From contig JANYLM010000010.1 in the NCBI GenBank assembly GCA_025357835.1, positions 1 to 37,008 on the forward strand: DNA of 37,008 bases, read 5' to 3'. The position numbers and the translations under genes were made by a program. Positions 1 to 8,004 of this stretch are shown in pieces. Position 1 is the first letter of the stretch, and every line of letters starts with the position of its first letter. The stretch is from Gammaproteobacteria bacterium (lineage in GTDB: Bacteria; Pseudomonadota; Gammaproteobacteria; Steroidobacterales; Steroidobacteraceae). The notes below the pieces were generated by a model, which was not told the DNA's origin, did not search any database, and saw only the letters and a list, made by a program, of their open reading frames with translations.

Positions 1-3000
1 GCCTGTTCCGTCGGGTTCGTCGGCGCGACGAACTCCTGTTTTATTCCATGCTGTGCATCGGGCTGAGGCAGCGCCGCCCGATCGAGTTTACCGTTGGGCG
101 ACAACGGCAGTGTATCCATTTTCACCCAGGCCGTGGGTATCATATAGTCGGGCATTTCTTCCGCCAGAAGCGCGCCCAATGTCTCCGGCGAATGATTGGG
201 TCCGCCGCTTTGAACATAGTATGCCACTATGCGAGGAGCCCCCGGAGCGTCCTCGCGCAGTATGACTGCGGCCGCCGATACCTGGGCCTTGTTGGTCAAT
301 ACGGCTTCGATTTCGCCCAGTTCTATGCGGAACCCGCGCAGTTTCACTTGATGATCGATGCGGCCAAGCACCTGCAATCCGCCGCCCGGCAGCCAGCGCG
401 CTGAGTCCCCCGTTCTGTACAGGCGTCCGGCCGCGAAGGGGTTGGCGATGAATTTCTCCGCCGTCAGCGCGTTCCGCTTGTAGTATCCGCGCGCGACGCC
501 TTCGCCGCCGATGTGCAGTTGACCCGGAACGCCCGTTGGCAGCAGCTGATCGTGCTTATCTAAAATGTAAAATTGAGTGTTCGCGGTCGGCCCGCCCACG
601 GTAATGGGCTGAGCGCCCGCGCTGACCCGGGTACATGACGACCAAATCGTGGTTTCCGTGGGCCCGTACATGTTCCAAAGCTGGCCCGAGCCGTCAAGCA
701 GACGGTCAGCGAGTTGGCGCGGAAGTGCTTCGCCGCCGCAGAGAATCTTGAAGCCCGCCTTGGCGCGAAAGCCCGCTTCCAGCAGCAGGCGCCAGCTGGC
801 GGGAGTCGCCTGCATCGCGGTTGCGCCGACGGCGTCGAGTTGGCCCAACAGCTTGAAGCCGTCGGCCAATTCGCCGCGATCCGCGATGACCAGTTTCGCG
901 CCGACGATGAGCGGCAAGAACAGCTCGAGGGCCGCAATATCGAATGAGATGGTGGTTACCGCAAAGAAGACATCCTTGCGATCCAGTCCGGGTTCGCGGG
1001 CCATGGCGCACAGCAGGTTCACAACCGAGCGGTGCGTGATTTCCACGCCCTTGGGCAAGCCGGTCGAGCCCGATGTGTAGATGACGTAGGCTAGATCTTC
1101 GCCGTCACCGGACCCGGCTGGCGGCCCCGACAGGGCGGTGGCAATTGCGGCGGCATCGCGCCGCACATCGATCAGCGGCGTGTCGGCCGAGACCAACGCC
1201 GCGCTTTCGGATCCGTCCGAAATTAAGGCTGCGACCTGCGCTTCACCTAGTATGTGGCGCAGGCGCGCGGCGGGATGCATGGGATCCAAAGGTACATAGG
1301 CACAGCCGGCCTTCATCACGGCCAGCAACGCCACCAGCATGTCTAACGAGCGTTCGACCGAAACGCCGACGAGGCGGCCGACCGCCGCGCCGCCGATTTT
1401 GTCGCGCAGATGGTTGGCGAGTTGATTGACGCGTTTATTCAGCGCGGCATAAGTCAATGTCGCGCCGCCGAATTGCGCGGCAATCGCCTCCGGGTTCGCG
1501 GCGCCGCATGCTTCGATCAGGCCATGCACGGTGCTGCCGCGGGGAAAATCAATTGCGCTGCCGTTGCTGCGATCGAGCAGCAGCGTGCGATCGTCGGGCG
1601 GCAGACAGGAGGCTCGGCACAGCGGCTGAGCGGTGTCTGCAACGAGGGATTCGAGCAAAGCCTGGTAGCAGTCCAGCCAGTGATCAACCGTCGCCTGGTC
1701 GAACAGATCGGTGTTGTAGTCGCAGTCCAGCCGCAACCCGTCGGCGGATTCGATGACGTTCAAGAATAGATCGAAATTGACATACGCCTTGGCGTTGGGC
1801 TCTACCTCGATGGTGAGGTTCGGCACCTCCATGCGCTCGGCCAGCCTTTCCAGATTGAATTGGATTTCCGCCAGCGGTAGCCGGCCGGCCTCGCGCGGCA
1901 GCGCCAGTTTGCGAATCAAGGTTCCGAACGTGTAACTCTGGTGTTCGTAGGTATCGAGGATACGCTTGGAGGTGGCCGACAAGAATTCGGATACCGAGGT
2001 TGCGGAGTTCCAGGTGCCGCGAACCGGCAGGAAATTCACGCAATGGCCGACGAGGGTCTGGTCCTCCAGCAGTGATTGTCCGGCGGTGGGAACACCCACC
2101 ACCACCTCGTCCTGGTTCGCCAGTCTGCCCATCAGGGCCTGAAAGGCCGCCAGCAGGCTGACGAACAACGTACTGCCGTGGCGGGCTCCGGTCTTTTTCA
2201 CGGCCTGATGGAGTTTGGCGTCGATGCGGCGGCAACGGCTGGCGCCGCGGAAGGATTTGATGGTCGGTCGCGGGCGATCCGTGGGTAGTTCCAAGGATTG
2301 GGGCGGATTGCGGAATTCATCCAGCCAATATTTTTCCGTCTTGGCGAGTTCTTGCGGGTCACGCGTCGCCTGCGAACGTGCGTAGGCACTGAACTCCAGG
2401 GCCTCGGTGAGCTGCGGCGTTTCTCCACGGCATAGCGCGCTATAAATTAGCGCGAGTTCATTGACGATGACGTTGATCGACCAGCCGTCGCAAATGATGT
2501 GATGCGCCGTAAGCATGAAGGCATGCAGATCGGCCCCCAGTTTGACCAAGTGGCAGCGCAGCAAGGGTCCATTGACCAAATCGAAGGCCGTGTTCGCATC
2601 CGCGTCGACCAGAGCCTTATAGGCTGACTCGGCATCGGCCGGCGCAGCCGCTGAAAAATCGGTCACGGGATAGTCGACGGTGCGCGGCGGCGAGACGCGC
2701 ATAGCCTCGCCCGTGGCGCTGAACGTCGTGCGCAATGCATCGTGGCGCGCGACGATTTGCGTCATGGCATCGCGCAGCGCCCCCTCGTTCAAGGTGCCGC
2801 GCATGCGCAATCCGATGGACTCATTGAAGGCGCAGGAGGCGTCATCGCCCAATTGCGCGGACAACCAAATTTCCAGTTGGTTTTCGGTCAAGGGCACGCC
2901 GTCGATCGCGGCATCCGCCGGGGTGGCGGCGGCGGCGGGCGCCGCGGGGGCGCCCGCTGAACCTAGGATGCCGCCGGCTCGCAACGCCTCGAGGCTGTCG

Positions 3001-6000
3001 CGAAACGCCGTGTAGATTCGCTCGAAATCGGCATCCGAGTGGGCCGTCGTCAAGAAGCATGGGAAGCCGTCTTGAATATGTATGCCGCGTTCGCGCAGGT
3101 GATAGAACAGCAGCGAGGCCAACGGAGGATCGTCGTGCAAGTGAAAGAAGAACCAACTCGCATAGCTCTCGATCTTGCTGTTGAGGCCAAAATCGGCAAA
3201 TATCCCGCGCAGGCGTTCCACCAATTGCGACGTCTTGCCGTTCAGTGTCTCTTGCAGCTGCGGACCGTGTTCCTTGAGATGATTGAGGACGGCCCAGGCG
3301 GCGGCCAGAACCAGCGGGTGACGGACGAAGGTGCCGGCGAAGAACGTCACGCCGACTTCGGGAACGGAATCATCCCCGAAGCTCCAGTGCCCGCCGTCCA
3401 AAGCATCCATGAATTTCGCGCTGCCGGCCAGAACCCCAATGGGCAGCCCGCCGCCCACGACCTTGCCGTAAGTAGCCAAATCGGCACGAATGCCGGTCAC
3501 CGCCTGCATGCCGCCGGGATGAACGCGGAAGCCGGTGACGACCTCGTCCATGACGAAGGCAGTGCCCGAAGCGGACGTGACCTGGCGTACTTCACGCAGG
3601 AACTCAAAGGGCCGCAGATGCGGATGGCGACTCTGCACCGGCTCGACGATGACCGCAGCGAGGTCCTGCGCGTTTTCGCGTATCCATCGCAGCGTCTCCG
3701 CGGTCCCGTACTCGAGCACTATCATATTCTCGGCGGCCGAGCCCGGAATCCCCGGAGCAACCGGCACGGAGCGGGGTGCATTGCCCGGCCGCTGCACGCC
3801 TTTGATCAAGACTTCATCGAACTGTCCGTGATAGTCACCGTTGAAAATCACGATCTTTTCCCGGCCGGTTACCGTGCGCGCGATGCGCATCGCCGCCATA
3901 ACGGCTTCTGAGCCAGTGTTGCAGAACGTCATGCGCTGATTGCCGGTCATTTCGCAGAACAAGGCCGCGACTTTGCCGGCCAGTTCCGCCTGAGGACCAA
4001 TCGCAAAGCCGAGATCCAATTGTGCCTTGACGGCCTCGACGACAAACTGCGGCGAGTGACCCAGGGCGGTCTGGCCGAAGCCGTTCACCAAGTCGACATA
4101 GTCGTTGCCGTCGACATCGACGAGTTTCGATCCGGCGCAGCTCGCACAGACGATGGGGTAAATCATCTCCTTCCATTCGGCCCGGAATCCGGAAACGGCG
4201 CGCGGATCGGCGAGCGCCTGCCGATAAGTCTGGGTAAATAGCTTTGAACCGGCGGTCCGCTGGGTGTAGCTGGCGATCAATCCATCGATATGCCGCCGTT
4301 GCTCTGCGGTGATCACGCCGTCGGTGGATTGCTTGGCCGGTATGAAAGTCTGAAATCGCGACGGTTGAGAGGTGTCCGCCACCGCGCTCGCGGCCGTGGA
4401 GGCGACCGGCGCAGGCTTAGGGTTGAGCGCCGGAAGCGCGCTCACGACGGGTCCGGCACCAAGGCCCTGCAACATCTCGAATTGACGATTGATGAGCTGC
4501 GTCATCGCCTGCAGCTGGTCGCGGAAAATGCCTTCGACGCCGCTGAGCGGGCTACCCGACGCCGCCACACCGTTCGCGGCATGGGATGTCGCGAGGCCGG
4601 TCGCCGCTGCGCGCGGCGCGGCCGGCGCCGGACGGGACGGGACTACGACCGGGGACGCCGGCATCTTATCGGCGAGATACGCTGCCAAGGCGCTGATGGT
4701 CGGATATTCGCCCAGAAGCTGACGGAAAGTGATCTTCACTTTCGTCTGGCTTTGAATTTTCTGCGCGACTTGGGTCAGGAACAGCGAGTCGTAGCCCATT
4801 TCCAAGAACGTCGTGCGCGCATCGGCGGAGGTCGGTCGCACGCCCGATAGCTCTTCGAAAATGGCGGCAATCGTCGTGCTGGGGTCGTTTAGGCGATTGT
4901 CCATAGTGCTCTGCTGCATCGCTCGGTCGTCCTGAGTCGTAAGGGGTTGAGGCAGGGTGCCCGGGTCGGCGCAGGTCGACTCCGGAGGGTCGATCCAATG
5001 ACGACTGCGTTCGAACGGGTAGGTGGGCAGGGGTACCCGTGCGCCGGGCGTGGCGTCGACCACCCGCCAATCGGGTTCGAGCCCCTCAACCCACAAGCGG
5101 CCGAGCGCCTCAAGCATGCAGTCACGATCACCGCGTTCGCGTGCCGAGTCTTGCATGGACGTGATGACGGGGATGCCGAGGCCGCGGGTGGCCTGTGCCG
5201 CCAGCGTCGATAAAACGTTACCGGGTCCGACTTCGAGCAGAATGGGTGCCGGCCCCGCGGCGATGGTGGCGATTCCGTCGGAGAAACGCACCGGCTCGCG
5301 CGCGTGCCGCGCCCAGTAATGCGGGGAGGTCGCCTGTTCGGAGAGTATCCATTTTCCGGTCACGCAGGATGCATACGGGATTGTGGGCTCCGATAACTTG
5401 ACCCTCTGCAATTGAATGCGCAGCGGCTCGATCACCGGGTCGACCATGCTGGAGTGGAAGGCATGCGATGTGTGCAGTCGGCGGCTGACCACCTGGCGAG
5501 CCGTCAGCAGCTTTTCGAACTCGTCCACTGCTTCGAAAGGACCTGAAACCACGCACAGTGCGGGACCATTGATGGCGGCGATGGCCAGCGATGGAGGCAG
5601 CAAGGGCTGCATGTCGGCTTCGCCGAGACGAACCGCCAGCATAGCTCCTCCCGGCAGAGCCTGCATCAGACTGCCGCGCGCGGCGAGCACGAGCAATGCA
5701 TCTTGCAACGACAACACGCCGGCGATCACGGCGGCGACGAATTCGCCGACGCTGTGGCCTATCATTGCCTGCGGCTGTATCCCCCAACTCATCCACAGCC
5801 TGGCAAGCGCGTATTCCACCGTGAAAATGGCGGGCTGGGCGGCGATGGTCGACATCAAGCGTTGTCTTGCGTCCGGGGAGTCCACCGCCGGATAAAGAAG
5901 ATCGTGCAGGTCCACCGCCATCAGCGGCCGCAAAATATCGGCGCAATAGTCGATATGGGTTCGGAACTCCGCTTCGTGCTCGTAAAGGTCCCTGCCCATG

Positions 6001-7679
6001 TTCGGGTACTGCGCGCCCTGACCCGGGAACATGAAAACTACAGTGGCGCTCTTGTTGGAGCGGACTGCGGAGTGCACACCGCGCGATTCACGCCCCTCGG
6101 CTTTGGCGATGGCGTCATCACGGTCGCGAGCGACGATGCTGAGGCGGTGATCGAAGCCGCGTCGCCCCAGCTGCAGCGAGTAGGCGATGTCGCGCAGAGG
6201 AGCCGCCACAGGTTCGCGCAGGTACTGCGCGAGATTGTGCCGTGCAGCCTCGAGCGCCGACGTGCTTCTGGCCGATAGAGTCAGTAGCTGCGGCGCGGCG
6301 CCCGAATCGAGGTCATTTCGCGGCGCCGCCGCCGAAGGCGCCTCTTCCAACACTACGTGAACGTTGGTGCCACCCACGCCGAATGCGCTCACGCCGGCGC
6401 GACGAGGCTGCGCCGACTCCGGCCATGGCTTGAGTTCGCCGTTGACGAAGAAAGGGGTCTTGGTGAAATCGATCTGTCGGTTCGGCTGCCGATAGTGCAC
6501 CGTCGCCGGCAGCATTTGGAATTTCAGTGATAGCGCGGTCTTGATCAGGCCGGTGACGCCGGCCGCCGCGTCCAAATGTCCAACGTTGCTCTTCACGGAA
6601 CCGAGCGCGCAAAATTGAGAATCGGCAGTGCTCGCGCGGAATGCCTGGGTAAGGCCCGCAACTTCGATGGGGTCGCCCATGGGAGTTGCCGTGCCATGGC
6701 ATTCGACATAGGAAATGGAGCGTGCATCGACGTCCGCGTTGGCCAACGCCATTTGAATGACGGCTGCCTGACCCTCGACGCTGGGCGCCGTGAAACCCAC
6801 CTTCGCGGCACCGTCATTGTTGACGCCGCTGCCGCGAATCACTGCATAGACGTGATCCCCGTCGCGGACGGCATCTTCCAGGCGTTTCAGCAGAACGACG
6901 CCTGCGCCGCTGCCGAAGATGGTACCGGAGGCATCCGCATCGAAGGGTCGACAGGTGCCGTCCGCGGAAACCATGCCGCCTTCCAGGTACTGGTAGCCGC
7001 GCTTCTGCGGAAAGGTAATCGATACCCCGCCCGCCAGTGCCATATCGGACTCGTACAGCAACAGGCTTTGACAGGCCTTGGCGACCGCCAGCAGGGAGGT
7101 GGAGCAGGCGGTCTGAAGAGTAAGGCTGGGCCCCTTCAGATTGAGCTTGTAGGAAACGCGGGTGGCAAGGAAATCCTGACCGGCGCCCAACAGCATGGGA
7201 TAGCAGCCGACTTGATAGTTGCTGGTGAACTCGTTGATTGTTTGGCGATCGCCGCAGACATTATTGAGGAAGTAGGTATTAGGGCTCGATCCGGCGAATA
7301 CCCCGATGGCGCCTGGGTACACTTCCGGGTCATAGCCCGCGTCCTCAAACGCTTCCCAGGAACACTCCAGAAACAGTCGGTGCTGTGGGTCCGTCAGTTC
7401 GGCTTCTCGAGCGTACATGCCGAAGAACCCGGCATCGAAGAGTTCGACACCTTCCAGGATGGGCCGTGCTTTGACGAAATTCGCGGAGTTGCGAATTTCC
7501 GGGCTGAAACTATCCTCTAACTGCGCGTCGTCGAAGCGGGTGACCGAATCGACGCCTGCACACAGGTTGCGCCAAAATTCGGCGATATTGCGCGCCCCGG
7601 GAAAGCGCCCGGCCATGCCTACGATGGCGACGCCGTTCAGAGCGGCATCTTGAGCCTTTATGTCCAATTGATCACTCAC
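1..7679 (-). CDS. Hybrid PKS-NRPS megasynthase, KS-AT-ACP-AMT-C-A (3' end beyond window)
   Basis: The frame is open from GTG 7679 to the left edge, 2559 residues visible. Domains in order: ketosynthase about 12-440 (active Cys192 in TACSTS, His328, His368); acyltransferase about 545-870 (Ser643 in GHSVGE, HAFH 739-742, the malonyl-CoA signature); ACP with phosphopantetheine Ser965; a helix-rich linker near 1046-1072; a class III PLP aminotransferase about 1135-1560 (Lys1406 in TYGKVVGGG); condensation about 1594-2010 (HHIICDG from His1726); adenylation about 2033-2540. The A-domain pocket reads D-I-L-Q-L-G-M-I-W-K (Asp2247 to Lys2531), the classical glycine code. There is no KR, DH or ER, so the beta-keto group is left for the aminotransferase, as in iturin, mycosubtilin and microcystin synthases. 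A carrier should follow beyond position 1. GTG 7679 is the first start after an in-frame TGA; no clear ribosome site was seen. It is the third gene of the leftward cluster. Confidence 0.95.
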   Translation of the reverse strand, partial: MSDQLDIKAQDAALNGVAIVGMAGRFPGARNIAEFWRNLCAGVDSVTRFDDAQLEDSFSPEIRNSANFVKARPILEGVELFDAGFFGMYAREAELTDPQHRLFLECSWEAFEDAGYDPEVYPGAIGVFAGSSPNTYFLNNVCGDRQTINEFTSNYQVGCYPMLLGAGQDFLATRVSYKLNLKGPSLTLQTACSTSLLAVAKACQSLLLYESDMALAGGVSITFPQKRGYQYLEGGMVSADGTCRPFDADASGTIFGSGAGVVLLKRLEDAVRDGDHVYAVIRGSGVNNDGAAKVGFTAPSVEGQAAVIQMALANADVDARSISYVECHGTATPMGDPIEVAGLTQAFRASTADSQFCALGSVKSNVGHLDAAAGVTGLIKTALSLKFQMLPATVHYRQPNRQIDFTKTPFFVNGELKPWPESAQPRRAGVSAFGVGGTNVHVVLEEAPSAAAPRNDLDSGAAPQLLTLSARSTSALEAARHNLAQYLREPVAAPLRDIAYSLQLGRRGFDHRLSIVARDRDDAIAKAEGRESRGVHSAVRSNKSATVVFMFPGQGAQYPNMGRDLYEHEAEFRTHIDYCADILRPLMAVDLHDLLYPAVDSPDARQRLMSTIAAQPAIFTVEYALARLWMSWGIQPQAMIGHSVGEFVAAVIAGVLSLQDALLVLAARGSLMQALPGGAMLAVRLGEADMQPLLPPSLAIAAINGPALCVVSGPFEAVDEFEKLLTARQVVSRRLHTSHAFHSSMVDPVIEPLRIQLQRVKLSEPTIPYASCVTGKWILSEQATSPHYWARHAREPVRFSDGIATIAAGPAPILLEVGPGNVLSTLAAQATRGLGIPVITSMQDSARERGDRDCMLEALGRLWVEGLEPDWRVVDATPGARVPLPTYPFERSRHWIDPPESTCADPGTLPQPLTTQDDRAMQQSTMDNRLNDPSTTIAAIFEELSGVRPTSADARTTFLEMGYDSLFLTQVAQKIQSQTKVKITFRQLLGEYPTISALAAYLADKMPASPVVVPSRPAPAAPRAAATGLATSHAANGVAASGSPLSGVEGIFRDQLQAMTQLINRQFEMLQGLGAGPVVSALPALNPKPAPVASTAASAVADTSQPSRFQTFIPAKQSTDGVITAEQRRHIDGLIASYTQRTAGSKLFTQTYRQALADPRAVSGFRAEWKEMIYPIVCASCAGSKLVDVDGNDYVDLVNGFGQTALGHSPQFVVEAVKAQLDLGFAIGPQAELAGKVAALFCEMTGNQRMTFCNTGSEAVMAAMRIARTVTGREKIVIFNGDYHGQFDEVLIKGVQRPGNAPRSVPVAPGIPGSAAENMIVLEYGTAETLRWIRENAQDLAAVIVEPVQSRHPHLRPFEFLREVRQVTSASGTAFVMDEVVTGFRVHPGGMQAVTGIRADLATYGKVVGGGLPIGVLAGSAKFMDALDGGHWSFGDDSVPEVGVTFFAGTFVRHPLVLAAAWAVLNHLKEHGPQLQETLNGKTSQLVERLRGIFADFGLNSKIESYASWFFFHLHDDPPLASLLFYHLRERGIHIQDGFPCFLTTAHSDADFERIYTAFRDSLEALRAGGILGSAGAPAAPAAAATPADAAIDGVPLTENQLEIWLSAQLGDDASCAFNESIGLRMRGTLNEGALRDAMTQIVARHDALRTTFSATGEAMRVSPPRTVDYPVTDFSAAAPADAESAYKALVDADANTAFDLVNGPLLRCHLVKLGADLHAFMLTAHHIICDGWSINVIVNELALIYSALCRGETPQLTEALEFSAYARSQATRDPQELAKTEKYWLDEFRNPPQSLELPTDRPRPTIKSFRGASRCRRIDAKLHQAVKKTGARHGSTLFVSLLAAFQALMGRLANQDEVVVGVPTAGQSLLEDQTLVGHCVNFLPVRGTWNSATSVSEFLSATSKRILDTYEHQSYTFGTLIRKLALPREAGRLPLAEIQFNLERLAERMEVPNLTIEVEPNAKAYVNFDLFLNVIESADGLRLDCDYNTDLFDQATVDHWLDCYQALLESLVADTAQPLCRASCLPPDDRTLLLDRSNGSAIDFPRGSTVHGLIEACGAANPEAIAAQFGGATLTYAALNKRVNQLANHLRDKIGGAAVGRLVGVSVERSLDMLVALLAVMKAGCAYVPLDPMHPAARLRHILGEAQVAALISDGSESAALVSADTPLIDVRRDAAAIATALSGPPAGSGDGEDLAYVIYTSGSTGLPKGVEITHRSVVNLLCAMAREPGLDRKDVFFAVTTISFDIAALELFLPLIVGAKLVIADRGELADGFKLLGQLDAVGATAMQATPASWRLLLEAGFRAKAGFKILCGGEALPRQLADRLLDGSGQLWNMYGPTETTIWSSCTRVSAGAQPITVGGPTANTQFYILDKHDQLLPTGVPGQLHIGGEGVARGYYKRNALTAEKFIANPFAAGRLYRTGDSARWLPGGGLQVLGRIDHQVKLRGFRIELGEIEAVLTNKAQVSAAAVILREDAPGAPRIVAYYVQSGGPNHSPETLGALLAEEMPDYMIPTAWVKMDTLPLSPNGKLDRAALPQPDAQHGIKQEFVAPTNPTEQ

Positions 7680-7809
7680 GATTCATACTGCCATGGACAG
7701 CAAGTGACCGCGCCGGAGATGCCCAGCCTTCCTGCAAATTCGCTGCTTCACTTAACATATTATGCAAAAACTCTTCCTTTCCCTGTGTTCCGCGTGCTAT
7801 GCGCTCCAT
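7672..7809 (-). CDS. Possible 45-residue leader ORF coupled to the PKS-NRPS start
   Basis: This short open frame starts at ATG 7809. Its TGA (7674-7672) lies inside the first codons of the PKS-NRPS gene, whose GTG is at 7679-7677. The peptide is charged at its N-terminal half (MERIARGTQGKEEF) and resembles no family I recognise. The arrangement would allow translational coupling, which could help a PKS start that lacks an obvious ribosome site. There is no Shine-Dalgarno sequence before ATG 7809, and a frame this short may occur by chance. It could also be a remnant or a separately translated docking peptide. Confidence 0.2.
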   Translation of the reverse strand: MERIARGTQGKEEFLHNMLSEAANLQEGWASPARSLAVHGSMNRE

Positions 7810-8004
7810 GGCAAGTCGCAGTGTGGGTCCCCAAATCCGCCGTCCACGTGGCCTGATCGGTACCTACTCCGAACATAACAAAATATGTCTCTAAATTCGT
7901 ACAGAGACAACGACACAGCGCCCAGATCGAGCATTTGGCGCCGCGCCGCACTGATTCAGTGGCTGGAGACTGTGCCCTTTTCCCTTCGGCGTCGCCGCCG
8001 GCGG
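7680..8004. other. 325-bp gap between A-T gene and PKS-NRPS gene
   Basis: The gap is long for two adjacent genes of one assembly line, and is more A+T-rich in the middle than the flanking genes. It holds a 24-bp dyad at 7886-7909, a possible leftward promoter over the same bases (TTGTCT, 17 bp, CATATT on the minus strand) and the 45-codon frame at 7672-7809. No conserved protein was recognised in any frame. Confidence 0.6.
7886..7909. promoter_or_regulatory. Dyad TGTCTCT-N10-AGAGACA, operator- or promoter-like
   Basis: Two perfect 7-bp arms are separated by 10 bp. On the minus strand, TTGTCT and CATATT are separated by 17 bp around this dyad and could act as -35 and -10 elements for the PKS-NRPS gene. 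The dyad could equally be an operator for a dimeric regulator or an RNA hairpin. The arms are seen directly; the function is inferred. Confidence 0.4.

Noticed and set aside
3039..7520. Plus-strand frames of up to 314 codons across the synthase gene
   Set aside because: The minus-strand frame is continuous with ordered KS, AT, ACP, AMT, C and A motifs, so these are shadows.
1..7679. Possible frameshift or pseudogene in the synthase, because it is so long
   Set aside because: Reading the strand through showed one open frame, with all inspected catalytic residues in place.
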